Shown: piece after piece, positions 43,264-53,242 of the stretch
Layout: the number at the start of each line of letters is the position of its first letter
Position numbering within the stretch: the first letter of the stretch is position 1
NCBI RefSeq assembly: GCF_000237085.1
Contig: NC_016627.1
Location: forward strand, 3,472,118-3,536,117
Direction of reading: 5' to 3'
From: Acetivibrio clariflavus DSM 19732
GTDB taxonomy: Bacteria > Bacillota > Clostridia > Acetivibrionales > Acetivibrionaceae
Length of the DNA stretch: 64,000 nucleotides
The notes under the pieces: model-generated
What the model saw: only the letters and a program-made list of their open reading frames with translations
Database searches by the model: none
What the model was told of the DNA's origin: nothing
Position numbers and translations under genes: made by a program

Positions 43264-45160
43264 AAAAGGGGCTGTTGCATTACAGACTAATAATCGTAAT
43301 GCAATAGCCCCTTTTTATTTAAAATTAATATATTTTATCCTTAAAACGTTGTCTTTTATTTGTTGATCCTGAAAAAAGGGTATACTAAATAAACGACACA
43401 CACTTCGCTAATTATACAATAAATATTTTTTATGTTTATGCTGTCTTTATTGGATGTAAATACGTGGCACATCGTTGTGATTGAATTTTGTTATGCAGTT
43501 TGTTTACATTATGTGCTAAAGCAAGAAGAATGCATTCTGCTAAGATGTTCTTTTTGCCTCTACACAAGAAACGTCTGAATCCCATATCTTGTTTTATTTC
43601 TCCAATAACCCCTTCGACCTGAATACTCCGATTTATTCTGAGTTCGATTCCTTCTTCACTGAGGATTCTTTCTAAGGCTTCCTCACGTTTTTGCTGGAAT
43701 AATTTAGATACCTCAAGACGTTTAGTCCGTTCTTCCAGCGGTTTTTTGCTGTTTCCCTTAATGCATTTTGATTTGAAAGTACATTCACTACAATCTTCAC
43801 ATGTGTAGCAGGTTTTCTTACTTATATATCCTGTTTTGCTTTTACTGAACTTTATTCCTGTTACTACAAGCCTTTTTCCGTTACTACATATGTAAATATC
43901 CTTTTCTTTGTCATATATCATATTTTCCTTTATGCTAATATCTGCTTTATACTTACGTGTCCTACTAACTTCATAATTGGATGGTTTAATAAACGCACGT
44001 TGGTTGTTTTCATCAAGATAAACGTAATTTTCCTCACTTTCATACCCTGAATCAGCAACTATATTTTTGTAAGTATACCTCAAATGACTTTTGATACTGT
44101 TTAAGAATGGTATTAGAGTGGTTGTATCTGTAGGCTGAGGACCAGCACTTATCCATACTATGTATTCAGCATCTACTCCAAACTGAATATTGTAACCAGG
44201 TTTTAATTGCCCATTCTTCATAGCATCTTCTTTCATTCTCATGAAGGTTGCATCAGGGTCTGTTTTTGAAAAACTATTTCTCTCTCCCATGGTATGTAAA
44301 TGCTTATTATATTTCTTAAGTCTTGATATGTATTCATCCAGCTGTTCCAATGTTTTTTGGAGAGGAGATTTTCTTTTTCCTATTCCATAGACAAATTCGA
44401 TATCTTCATCCTTTTTTATTTTGCATAGTTTACGCCTAAGCTTTTTTAGATGATACATTTTGATTTTATCTCCATATACAATTTTAAATCCGTAATCTTC
44501 TTCTGCTTTCTTAAAAAATGCAGGAATCTTATCCATAAGTTTTCGCTGATTTTTAGTAACAGAACCTTTCCAGACAAAAGTATATTTGTTTGAAGAAGCT
44601 TCAATTTTTGTCCCATCAACAAAAAGATTCTTCATTGAAAGTTCTCCACATTCAGCAAGTATTTCAGTAAATTGTGCCATAAGATTTTCTGAAACAGGTG
44701 CAAAATGAAGGCTCCGAAATCTCGCTATTGTTGTATAATCTGGAGCAGGAGACCCTTCAAGAAGGTACATAAAGTTGATATCTCTCTTACAAGCACTTTC
44801 AATTTTTCGAGTAGTATAACAATTATTCATATATCCGTAGAGCATGACCTTCAGCATCTGTGTTGGGGTTGCTTGTTTTTTCCTTATACGGGAATAGGTC
44901 TTATATAATTCTGTTAAATCCATCTCCTCCACTATCTGACCCAGCAACCTGACAGAATCATCATTAGGTATCATGTACTCAATATTTAACGGAATTTTAA
45001 TTGATAGAAATCACCGCGAATGGTATAATCTTTATGTGTTAAATTATTTAGTGGCATAAATACATTTTACACCAAATTCCGGACTTTTCGAAGTCCGGAA
45101 TTTGCTTTTTAGACACAAAAGGACTGTTACACTAATTTTCTTAGTGCAACAGCCCCTTTT
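43264..45160 (-). mobile_element. IS1182-like insertion sequence
   Basis: The element is about 1.9 kb with one transposase gene. Its ends share AAAAGGGGCTGTTGCA: the left end is at 43264, and the right end is the reverse complement ending at 45160. The last ~40 bases at each end fold as hairpins (GGGGCTGTTGCATTA with TAATGCAATAGCCCC on the left; GGACTGTTACACTAA with TTAGTGCAACAGCCCC on the right). No target duplication could be fixed because the flanks are A/T runs. The transposase frame is intact. Confidence 0.85.
43436..44974 (-). CDS. IS1182 family transposase
   Basis: This 512-residue DDE transposase has an N-terminal DUF772-like domain (TPTQMLKVMLYGYMNNCYTTRKIE, APDYTTIARFRSLH) and catalytic segments NLFVDGTKIEA and IVADSGYESEENYVY. 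A Cys-rich zinc segment (CYTCEDCSECTFKSKC) follows. The C-terminal IQVEGVIGEIKQDMGFRRFLCRGKKN supplies the final Glu region. The length is normal and the frame unbroken, so the element may be active. The frame is open a little upstream of the ATG, and no strong ribosome binding site is seen, as is common for transposases. Confidence 0.93.
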   Translation of the reverse strand: MIPNDDSVRLLGQIVEEMDLTELYKTYSRIRKKQATPTQMLKVMLYGYMNNCYTTRKIESACKRDINFMYLLEGSPAPDYTTIARFRSLHFAPVSENLMAQFTEILAECGELSMKNLFVDGTKIEASSNKYTFVWKGSVTKNQRKLMDKIPAFFKKAEEDYGFKIVYGDKIKMYHLKKLRRKLCKIKKDEDIEFVYGIGKRKSPLQKTLEQLDEYISRLKKYNKHLHTMGERNSFSKTDPDATFMRMKEDAMKNGQLKPGYNIQFGVDAEYIVWISAGPQPTDTTTLIPFLNSIKSHLRYTYKNIVADSGYESEENYVYLDENNQRAFIKPSNYEVSRTRKYKADISIKENMIYDKEKDIYICSNGKRLVVTGIKFSKSKTGYISKKTCYTCEDCSECTFKSKCIKGNSKKPLEERTKRLEVSKLFQQKREEALERILSEEGIELRINRSIQVEGVIGEIKQDMGFRRFLCRGKKNILAECILLALAHNVNKLHNKIQSQRCATYLHPIKTA

Positions 45161-45186
45161 CCATAACCTTTGTATAAATTTACTGT

Positions 45187-46575
45187 TTAAGCGTCGCCCA
45201 AAGTAATTTTCTTGTTCTCATCACAGGATATTACTTTCTTTTTATTGTCAATTTTTGTTACCAGCATTACTTTTGCATTCCATAAGTCAACTATATGCTT
45301 TAATGTCTCATAGGCATAGCTTATATCTAATTCCCTGCCATCAAAGTCATGTTCCAGAATAAGCATGTTGTCGGTCTGTACCCATTCCAAAACCTTTATT
45401 ACCGGAATACCGGACATACCAACATTGTTTGCTATTGTATCACGAACTGCCTTCCAGCCCTCTTCGTCAGAAACATTTGTTATTACATAATTGCTTCCCA
45501 GTTTTACATATTCAAAAAGATTCATCTCTTCACACAGTTCCTGAGTCAGATACCTTCTGATAAACGACTGGTCCCTTTCAACTTCCCGGATTTCAAATAT
45601 CTTCTTCAAATCTCCGTTGTTTTTATTCTTAATATCTTCAAAAATTTTAAAGCCAATATAATAAGGATTTAACTGGCCAAGAAGAGGCCTTATAACCTGG
45701 TTATGGCGTTTTAAGAACTCAATATGCAGTCCCTGGGGAAGATTTAATTCGTTTAGTATTGTATAATGCCAGAAACTTGCCCAACCTTCATTCATTATTT
45801 TGGTCTCAATCTGCGGTATAAAGTACAGGGTCTCTTCTCTGACAATATTTAAAATATCTTTCTCCCAATCTGCCAGTTTTCCATAGTTCATTATAAACCA
45901 AAGCATATCCTCTTCAGGCTCAAAAGGAATTCTTCTAAAATCAGGAAGAGGTTCCTCCTCTTTTCTCTTAGGTTCCAGCAAACTATATTCGCTCTTTGGC
46001 TTTGCCAGTTTCCTCAAAACCTCTTTCTTTTTCTCTTCATCAGATATTCTCTTCTCTCCAATTGTCCTCGATACCTGGTACTTAATGGCATGGGCGGCAT
46101 TTAAAATTTTCTCGACTTTTTCATAGCCGATACCCGGGTCCTGAATATATTCCCTTATCCTGTCGGCATGATTCTTAAACATTTCCACGGTGTTTTCCGC
46201 CCGTGTACCCAGTTTAAACAGCCTGTTATTCTTAAAAAAATCATTGTGTCCGTAAACATGCGCTATTGTCAGTATCTGCAAAAGCAGTGTGTTATCTTTC
46301 ATCAGGTAAGCAAGACAAGGATTAGAGTTTATAACCATTTCATAAGGCAATCCTGTCAAATTATATCTATGCAGTGTTTTAGTTCTCTCATAACGCTTTC
46401 CGAAACTCCAATGAGGGTAATGGGACGGCATTCCCACATAAGTTTCATAACCAATCATATCTTCATAACTGCAAATCTCAAATTCCTGCTCATAATAATC
46501 AAGGCCAAGTTTTTTAGCGACTTCTTCGATTTTATCATTCCATTCCTGTAATTCCCTCATGCTGTAATCAGCCAT
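45187..46575 (-). CDS. spoVR: SpoVR family protein
   Basis: This is a 462-residue cytosolic protein of the SpoVR/YcgB family, linked to spore cortex formation in Bacillus. Family landmarks are PSHYPHWSFGKRYE, NSNPCLAYLMKDN, LTIAHVYGHNDFFKNN, ETKIMNEGWASFWHYTI and NPYYIGFKIFEDI. GGGAGGTGATATT precedes the ATG. It is the last gene of a three-gene block with yhbH and prkA, the same trio as yeaG-yeaH-ycgB in enterobacteria. The biochemical activity is unknown. Confidence 0.95.
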   Translation of the reverse strand: MADYSMRELQEWNDKIEEVAKKLGLDYYEQEFEICSYEDMIGYETYVGMPSHYPHWSFGKRYERTKTLHRYNLTGLPYEMVINSNPCLAYLMKDNTLLLQILTIAHVYGHNDFFKNNRLFKLGTRAENTVEMFKNHADRIREYIQDPGIGYEKVEKILNAAHAIKYQVSRTIGEKRISDEEKKKEVLRKLAKPKSEYSLLEPKRKEEEPLPDFRRIPFEPEEDMLWFIMNYGKLADWEKDILNIVREETLYFIPQIETKIMNEGWASFWHYTILNELNLPQGLHIEFLKRHNQVIRPLLGQLNPYYIGFKIFEDIKNKNNGDLKKIFEIREVERDQSFIRRYLTQELCEEMNLFEYVKLGSNYVITNVSDEEGWKAVRDTIANNVGMSGIPVIKVLEWVQTDNMLILEHDFDGRELDISYAYETLKHIVDLWNAKVMLVTKIDNKKKVISCDENKKITLGDA

Positions 46576-46615
46576 AATATCACCTCCCGGAGCCGGTTAG
46601 TTCCCAAAAACGGCC

Positions 46616-47824
46616 TTATTCTCCTTCTTTATCAAGAAGTTTTTTCAGACCGGGCAAGATGTCTTCCTTTTTTGTCATTGTAATAACAGCAAAATTCTTG
46701 TTATTTATATTCTTCTGGAATTCGCTTTTTATTGTGCTGGATGAAGAGTAATAGCCCGGAACAATTTCACCGTATCCGAATAAATTACATACTTCACACA
46801 GCTTCTGAGCGTATTCCACTGCTTTTTTATTATCCTCGGACCAATTATCCCCATCACTGCAGTGAAAAGCGTAAATATTCCAGCTTGCAGGGTTATATCT
46901 TTGTTCAATTATTTCGAGGGCCTTTTCATAACCGCTGCTGATATAGGTTCCGCCCGATTCACCCTTGTGAAAGAATTCATCTTCATTCACTTCCTTTGCG
47001 GAAGTGGTATGGGCAATAAACGCAACTTCAACATTGGAATACTTAAGTCTTACAAACTGGTAGAGAAGGAAATAAAAACTTCTCGCCAGATATTTCTTGG
47101 TCTGGTCCATTGACCCGGAAACGTCCATAATGCAAATAACCACTGCATTGAAGTCCTTTTTGTGGTCCTCCCGGACTCTTCTGTACCTCAAATCATCTTC
47201 CATAAAAGGAAATCTCTTTCTTTCCTGTTCGATATCACCGGTTACAATATTTTCATCCGGTTCATCTTCGACGCCTATTTCCTTTTGAGTACGCAAAAAT
47301 GCCTGCTTTCTCTTTATCTTTTCTATGACCGAGCGTCTCTTTGCCAGCCTCGGAGGTATACCCTTCCGTTGATAACCCAAGTTTTTAAAACTTTTTACCG
47401 ATTCTATCTCAGCCATTTTCTTTCTGTCAATGTCCGGAAGGTTCAGGTCTTCAAAAAGATAATTAATCAATTCTTCAATGGTTACCTCAGTCTCGTAAAT
47501 GTCTTCTCCTTCCTGATTTCCGGCCTGCCCTTCACCATTGCCGTTTTTTCCTGTTTTATCCTGACCTATTCTGTCTCCCCTTTTTTCGCTGCCATCTCCT
47601 GAACCGGCAAAAGTACCATTATTTCCATAGATAAACTGATATTCCTTAATTCCTTTAATTGGTATCTTTATCTTCTTATCTTTGCTCTGGCCAATAATAC
47701 TCTCTTCAGCGATTATATTTCCAATATTCTTTTTTATAGCTTCCTCAACCAATTCCCTATGCCGCCGTCTGTCTTCGGCCGACCGGTCCTTTCCGTTATT
47801 GACAAACTCTCTGAAAATAGCCAT
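46616..47824 (-). CDS. yhbH: YhbH/YeaH family VWA protein (DUF444)
   Basis: This 402-residue protein has a basic N-terminal part and a C-terminal von Willebrand A domain with the metal site DVSGSM near residue 230 followed by a conserved Thr ([11 protein letters not shown]). The middle has a Gly-rich stretch ([14 protein letters not shown]). The family occurs together with PrkA and SpoVR, and in Bacillus yhbH is under sporulation sigma control. AAAGGGGTGA precedes the ATG. It is spaced 42 bases from prkA and 40 from spoVR, so one operon is likely. Confidence 0.94.
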   Translation of the reverse strand: MAIFREFVNNGKDRSAEDRRRHRELVEEAIKKNIGNIIAEESIIGQSKDKKIKIPIKGIKEYQFIYGNNGTFAGSGDGSEKRGDRIGQDKTGKNGNGEGQAGNQEGEDIYETEVTIEELINYLFEDLNLPDIDRKKMAEIESVKSFKNLGYQRKGIPPRLAKRRSVIEKIKRKQAFLRTQKEIGVEDEPDENIVTGDIEQERKRFPFMEDDLRYRRVREDHKKDFNAVVICIMDVSGSMDQTKKYLARSFYFLLYQFVRLKYSNVEVAFIAHTTSAKEVNEDEFFHKGESGGTYISSGYEKALEIIEQRYNPASWNIYAFHCSDGDNWSEDNKKAVEYAQKLCEVCNLFGYGEIVPGYYSSSSTIKSEFQKNINNKNFAVITMTKKEDILPGLKKLLDKEGE

Positions 47825-47866
47825 TCAAATCACCCCTTTAGTATATGCCGGATTCAAGAAAGGGGT

Positions 47867-49795
47867 TTAGTCCTTCCAAAGGTTATTTGCAGCATATTTT
47901 AAAATTACATTGCAGCAGTGATCGCAATATCCGTTTTTCTTCATTTCTTCAACCATGGCATCATATTTTTCACTCTGTTCCTTATCTCTAACCTTTGCCT
48001 GAGTAATAACTCTGCTAAGTTCCCTTACCGATGCAGTCAACTTTTTCTCAATAGCTTCTTTTAAAGGTTCATAGCTATTATAATCAAGCTTTCCGCCGCT
48101 TCTTAATACATAGAACATATAGGCTGTAACATCTGCTCTGAATCCCTTGGCTGCAGTATCGGTAATTCCTATTTGCTCTTCTATGGATCTTAAGAACTTT
48201 TCATCAGGCTCAAGCTCTTCTCCGGTATTTTTATCTTTTATCTTGGTCTTGTTGACATAGGCTTCCGCATGGTCAAGGTAATTGTTAAACAAACTCTCAG
48301 CCTGTTCTCTGTATCCATGAATGAAAGCTTTGGTTATTTCCTTTTCAAGTATTTTGTTATACTCTTTCCTGATGCTGTCCTGTATAAATCTCAAATACTT
48401 TTCTCTCTCATCTTCACTTATTGCCAGTTCCTTAACTGCTTTAACCAATGTCTCCATTACCGATATAGGATTGATGCAGTTGTGTTCCGACTCGGAAAGG
48501 GCAGTGTCCAAAGCCTTCATGATAAATCTTGTTGAAATTCCAGTCATTCCTTCCCTTGGAGCTTCTTCCTTCAATTCAAAAATATCTATTTTTCTTGTCA
48601 TGCCCTTTTCTACAATTTCTTCACCGTTATATATCTTGAGCTTGGTCATCGGATCTACTTTGTTTGACGGTGCTAATCTTGTAAGAATTGCAAACATTGA
48701 TGCAATTTCAATGGTATGGGGTGCTATATGAGCACTAAACTTACTCTTTTTCAGTATTTTTTCATATATCTTGATTTCCTCATTAAGTTCTAAGCAATAA
48801 GGAACTTCAATTTTTACAATTCTATCCAAAATAGCTTCGTTGGTATGATCCGATTTGAATTTGTTCCATTCGGCTTCATTGGAATGGGCAAGAATTATAC
48901 CGTCAAAATATATCATCGACCCTTTTCCCGGTGACGGAATAGATTTTTCCTGTGTAGCGGTAATCATGGTATGAAGATATTCGGTTTCATTCTTAAACAC
49001 TTCTATAAATTCCACAATTCCTCTATTGCCGACATTAAAGGCTCCGTTTAGTGACAATACTCTGGGGTCGTCTTCAGCATACATATCTATTTTAGATATA
49101 TCAACGCTTCCAATAAGCACCGATGTATCCTGATTATTGGGGTCCACTGGAGGAACAACACCTATTCCCTTTCTGGATCTTATTGAAAAATTAACCGTCT
49201 CAACGGGGAATTTTTCATATTCACCATTAAACTCATTTTTCAGTCTGTAGCGGCATATCGGGCACAAATCTCCTTCTATTCTTACATTCAGTATCTCTTC
49301 AAACTCTTTTCTTAAATGCTTCGGTACCAGGTGCAAAGGTTCTTCCCTCATTGGACAGCCTTTCAAAGCATATATGGGATCACTCTTTTCCAATGCCTTT
49401 TTCAAAGCTTCCATCAAGGAAGATTTTCCTGCCCCAACGGGACCTACAAGATACAGAACCTGCCTTGATTCTTCCCCTGCCATCGCCGCAGAATGGAAAT
49501 ACCTTACTATCTTCATTATAGTTTTATCTATTCCAAAAAAATCGTCAGCAAAGAATTTATACTTTTTTATGGTGTCATTGCCATATATTCTTCGCAATCT
49601 GGGATTTTCATCGGTTTTTATTACCTCTACGCCCGGCTCGGTAATCACTTTATACATTCTCTGGTGGGCCAGCATTGGAATCTCAGGATTCTCTTTTACT
49701 ATTTCAAGGTAATCGAGAAAGGTTCCCTCAAAGTGCTTAGCCTTGCGCTCTTCCCTATCTTTTCGGATTATACTTGAGAAATCAAGTCTTTCCAT
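47867..49795 (-). CDS. prkA: PrkA serine protein kinase / AAA+ protein
   Basis: This 642-residue protein is the PrkA/YeaG family member. It has a AAA+ domain with Walker A GPVGAGKSS at residues 118-126 and a C-terminal PrkA kinase-like domain. A zinc-like CPICRY segment lies in the middle, as in family members. In Bacillus PrkA acts during sporulation, and both kinase and protease activity have been reported. The ATG at 49793-49795 has AGGGGG seven bases upstream and is preferred to the start 14 codons earlier. It is the first gene of prkA-yhbH-spoVR. Confidence 0.95.
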   Translation of the reverse strand: MERLDFSSIIRKDREERKAKHFEGTFLDYLEIVKENPEIPMLAHQRMYKVITEPGVEVIKTDENPRLRRIYGNDTIKKYKFFADDFFGIDKTIMKIVRYFHSAAMAGEESRQVLYLVGPVGAGKSSLMEALKKALEKSDPIYALKGCPMREEPLHLVPKHLRKEFEEILNVRIEGDLCPICRYRLKNEFNGEYEKFPVETVNFSIRSRKGIGVVPPVDPNNQDTSVLIGSVDISKIDMYAEDDPRVLSLNGAFNVGNRGIVEFIEVFKNETEYLHTMITATQEKSIPSPGKGSMIYFDGIILAHSNEAEWNKFKSDHTNEAILDRIVKIEVPYCLELNEEIKIYEKILKKSKFSAHIAPHTIEIASMFAILTRLAPSNKVDPMTKLKIYNGEEIVEKGMTRKIDIFELKEEAPREGMTGISTRFIMKALDTALSESEHNCINPISVMETLVKAVKELAISEDEREKYLRFIQDSIRKEYNKILEKEITKAFIHGYREQAESLFNNYLDHAEAYVNKTKIKDKNTGEELEPDEKFLRSIEEQIGITDTAAKGFRADVTAYMFYVLRSGGKLDYNSYEPLKEAIEKKLTASVRELSRVITQAKVRDKEQSEKYDAMVEEMKKNGYCDHCCNVILKYAANNLWKD

Positions 49796-50577
49796 AATTA
49801 TGCCCCCTTTTTTTACACAGGATTTGGATAAATACAATCAATTCTCCCAACAGTAAATATCGGACAATTTCACTATGATTTAATTTATTTGCCAAAAATT
49901 TTCTGTCATTTTAAAAAATTATTTTGCTTTGGTTTATAAATAATTGATCTTTTTATAAAATTGTCCAATAAACTTTATAATTTTTATATTCCCTAAAAAC
50001 AAAGCTTTAATCATAATTCTAAGCTTTTATCAATAAAAAGCCCTACTTGAAAATGCAATTTACTTGATATATTATTATGTTACACATAAGTATTTAATTT
50101 AGTGATTGACTTAGTTTTATCCCATTGTATTTATTCGTCTACATTTCATATTATTACCAATATTAATATAAAATACTACTTTATATCAACTTTTAGAATC
50201 ATTATATTTTTAGCTGGTTATCCTTTCATTAGACAGTACGCATTTTCAACTTTTTAAGGTACGAGAAAAAGCATTGCACAAAAAACTTAGAAATATAATA
50301 ATTATTGATACAAGCTTCATTGCTTTAGAAGGAAAAATCCACTTTTATATCAAATAGAAACAATAGGATTTTTCCTGACTTCGATTTTAGAAACATACAT
50401 TTCAAAGGTATATTTTTTACAGAATTGCTATTTTAATTATAACATACATATATTCAAATATCTACAATTTTTATCTGCCACATTTTACTTAAGTGAGTAT
50501 GCCGAATTTAGTGGTATAATATAAGAGCTATAAAATAATTTATTAGTAACCTTTTAATAAACAGCAGGGAGGATAAA
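49796..50577. other. divergent intergenic region, AT-rich
   Basis: This gap of about 780 bases lies between prkA and the divergent membrane protein gene. No gene, hairpin or recognised operator is seen. A TATAAT-like word at about 50516 (GTATAATATAAGAG) could be the -10 for the plus-strand gene. Confidence 0.4.
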
Positions 50578-52341
50578 ATGAAAGTTTTTACAAAAGTTCT
50601 CAAACACATTTTATTTTCTATAACAATAGTTTTAACCGGATTTCTTCTATTTACTTTTGTTTTATCTTTCAATGTAAACAACACCCTTATGAGTTCGAAA
50701 TACCACGAAACATTGCTTGCTAAAAACAATGTTTACAGCTATGTTAATGACCTGATAAGTGCCTCAATAAATGAGTTTTTTAAAAATTTGGACACTGAGG
50801 AAGCAAATACCCAGAATGCAGAATTACTTAAAATTCTTAAAAATACAACTTCTCCTGAAATGGTTAACATGAATATAAACTCCATTACCGAACAAATTTT
50901 TCAATATTTCCGAGGAGAAAGAAAAAATCTTCCTGACCTTTACATTGATATAAATATGCCATCCGGCCAAAATGAATATGACCAAGCACATGTCAATGCA
51001 AGAAATCCTGATATATCCGAACAAATAAAAAAAATAAACCTGCAATCTATTTTACTTACTTTAAACAGGACCGATATATTGGAACAGCTTAAACTTATCA
51101 AATTCGTTTACTTTGTAGCTTCACATATTACAGAGCTGTCAATATTTTTTTCAGTTCTAATGTTATTAATCATTTCAATAATATATAAAAAGACCGATGC
51201 AATTGTCAAATGGCTGCTTTTAGCGCTACTGGCCTGCGGATTTTTCAACCTGGCTTTTTCGGTTGTACTGTTTATATTCTTAAATAAGTTATTACCCAAT
51301 AGCATATATTTTCTCACAATAGCAATGCCTCTTAACTCAGAATTGATTTTATCCTACATCAGAGACTTGTTATCTCCATTGTCGCTGTTTTGCTTTACTT
51401 TAGGTATTGTATTTTCTATTTTTTCCATAATGTTTTATTTCCACAAAGCAAAACTGATGGGGATATTAAAGGCTATTAAAGTTCTTGTCTCAAAACTTCC
51501 AGTAAAATCAAAGAAAATGTTAAAATACGGAGTTACAGTATTGGTTCTTGTGTTTATAGTATTCGGAATGGGCTATAATCTCTATGCCTTTAAAAGCGGC
51601 TACGACTCCAACAATTTTTCGAGCGTTGTATCAAAGCTCACTAATGCCAATACCGTTACACAAGTTATATCGGCAAAAGATGAAACTATTTATACCCTGC
51701 AAGTAAAACTCAAAGATTCTGTAACCGATGAACCGGTACCCAATATAAAAGTATCGGTATCCGGCCACTCCAAAACACCCCAAAAATATTACAACCTTTC
51801 AGAAATTACAGATGAAGAAGGAGTTGCTAAATTTATACTTGGTAAAGGCAAATTCCATCTTAGTTTTACATCTCCTGTATCGGACATCAATTATAGTCTG
51901 CCTGCTCCCTTCTTCTATGAAATAAAATCAGCGGGAATCACAATTTTAACGGTTAACTTGGAAAAAATCAAACCGGCTGACGGAATTGCAGAGATTGAAG
52001 TATTGAATGAAGAAAATAACCCTGTAAAAAATTTAGAATTATACTTAAACGAGGAATTAGAAATTGAGCCGGAACAAGACCAGAAACAGGATGATGATTC
52101 TTCTGCTTTTACAGACACCGAGACTTTGAAGTGCTATTCAGTAACAAACAGCAAAGGCATTGCAGTATTTAAGCTGCCGCAAGGCAAGTATAATGTAGGA
52201 TTCTCCAAATCAAAGTTTCCGGAAGAGTATATAATTCCTGAAAATTTTGAAATAAATATTTATTCTGATTACGTTACCCGATATACAATAAGGATTGAAA
52301 ATAAAACCGAGGAATCCGATCCTGAATCTGCAGAAGATTAA
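50578..52341 (+). CDS. membrane protein with C-terminal Ig-like domains
   Basis: This 587-residue unknown has one N-terminal helix (about 10-30), an extracytoplasmic region to about 185, a block of three or four helices (about 185-295) and another helix (about 325-345). After that come two beta-sandwich repeats of carboxypeptidase regulatory type: VKLKDSVTDEPVPNIKVSVSG...EGVAKFILGKGKF and AEIEVLNEENNPVKNLELYL...KGIAVFKLPQGKYNVGF. An acidic linker (EPEQDQKQDDD) lies in the second. GGGAGGATAAA precedes the ATG. Function is unknown; an envelope role is inferred. Confidence 0.75.
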   Translation: MKVFTKVLKHILFSITIVLTGFLLFTFVLSFNVNNTLMSSKYHETLLAKNNVYSYVNDLISASINEFFKNLDTEEANTQNAELLKILKNTTSPEMVNMNINSITEQIFQYFRGERKNLPDLYIDINMPSGQNEYDQAHVNARNPDISEQIKKINLQSILLTLNRTDILEQLKLIKFVYFVASHITELSIFFSVLMLLIISIIYKKTDAIVKWLLLALLACGFFNLAFSVVLFIFLNKLLPNSIYFLTIAMPLNSELILSYIRDLLSPLSLFCFTLGIVFSIFSIMFYFHKAKLMGILKAIKVLVSKLPVKSKKMLKYGVTVLVLVFIVFGMGYNLYAFKSGYDSNNFSSVVSKLTNANTVTQVISAKDETIYTLQVKLKDSVTDEPVPNIKVSVSGHSKTPQKYYNLSEITDEEGVAKFILGKGKFHLSFTSPVSDINYSLPAPFFYEIKSAGITILTVNLEKIKPADGIAEIEVLNEENNPVKNLELYLNEELEIEPEQDQKQDDDSSAFTDTETLKCYSVTNSKGIAVFKLPQGKYNVGFSKSKFPEEYIIPENFEINIYSDYVTRYTIRIENKTEESDPESAED

Positions 52342-52433
52342 GTCTGTTTGTGTAACAGTTCCATCCTCCTTTGAATATAGTATATAAAGTGAGTTAATTA
52401 TGTAAATAATGTGACAAAAGGAGGATTCACATA

Positions 52434-53129
52434 ATGCTGCCTTATTATAGTTTTCCCTTTGTGGTGCAAAACACAGGCAATTTTAACCAGCCTGCAACAT
52501 ATAATCCTTATATGCCTCCGGTAGTTAATCCTGTTTCACCTTACCAAAATTCCAATTTTATGCCTTATGCACCACAGACTATGCCTCAATACAACATTGG
52601 TCCAATGGTCGAAAACCTTGAAACTGAAAACACCAATGACATAAATTATCCAAACGTCCAGGACCGTCAGCCGGATCCAATTTTGAGCGACAATCCGGCA
52701 AGCCCCAGTATCACATTGTTCAAAGAACTTAGCGGTTACCCCAATTATGGCAATCCCAGCGGCAATGCAGACATCCTGTACACTGGAAACAGAGGTACCT
52801 GGACTTTTCAGATTCCTACATTTCTTTTGGTAACCGGAAATTTAAGAGCTCAAATAGTAATTCGGGGAGTATTGGACGACCATCAAAATGTTCCGGTTAG
52901 TAATTACTCTGCAAGGATAACCGTAAACGGAACAGTGGTTCACAACGGAAGGCTTCAGCTTGAACATGGCCGTCCTGTTGGCCAAAGATTTACCAACTGG
53001 AGAAGTTTGACTTTTAATGTTCCCAGTTTGAGAAGGAGCAACAGAGTTGTTATTGAAAATACCTCAAGAACAGGACCTGACGACTGGATAGCTTTTGACT
53101 GGATGGAATTGAGACTTGTTCCCAGATAA
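52434..53129 (+). CDS. unknown protein, Pro/Asn/Tyr-rich N-terminus
   Basis: This 231-residue protein has a low-complexity N-terminal half (about 1-90) rich in Pro, Asn, Tyr and Gln (NPYMPPVVNPVSPYQ) without a signal peptide. Its C-terminal domain (about 115-231) is beta-rich, with TWTFQIPTFLLVTGNLRAQI, SARITVNGTVVHNG and DDWIAFDWMELRLVPR, resembling jelly-roll or carbohydrate-binding folds. The composition fits a spore coat or surface protein. AAAGGAGG lies eight bases before the ATG. No family is assigned. Confidence 0.65.
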   Translation: MLPYYSFPFVVQNTGNFNQPATYNPYMPPVVNPVSPYQNSNFMPYAPQTMPQYNIGPMVENLETENTNDINYPNVQDRQPDPILSDNPASPSITLFKELSGYPNYGNPSGNADILYTGNRGTWTFQIPTFLLVTGNLRAQIVIRGVLDDHQNVPVSNYSARITVNGTVVHNGRLQLEHGRPVGQRFTNWRSLTFNVPSLRRSNRVVIENTSRTGPDDWIAFDWMELRLVPR

Positions 53130-53198
53130 AGGATTAATTTAAACATTACAGTTGTGTCTTAGCTAAAATTTGCTATAAAACTATACATTATTCCAAAA

Positions 53199-53236
53199 TA
53201 AAAACTCCGGCCAATACCGGAGTTCTATTTTTAACA
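53199..53236. terminator. terminator between convergent genes
   Basis: AACTCCGG and CCGGAGTT pair around CCAATA, followed by CTATTTTT on the plus strand. Confidence 0.8.
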
Positions 53237-53242
53237 CACCTT

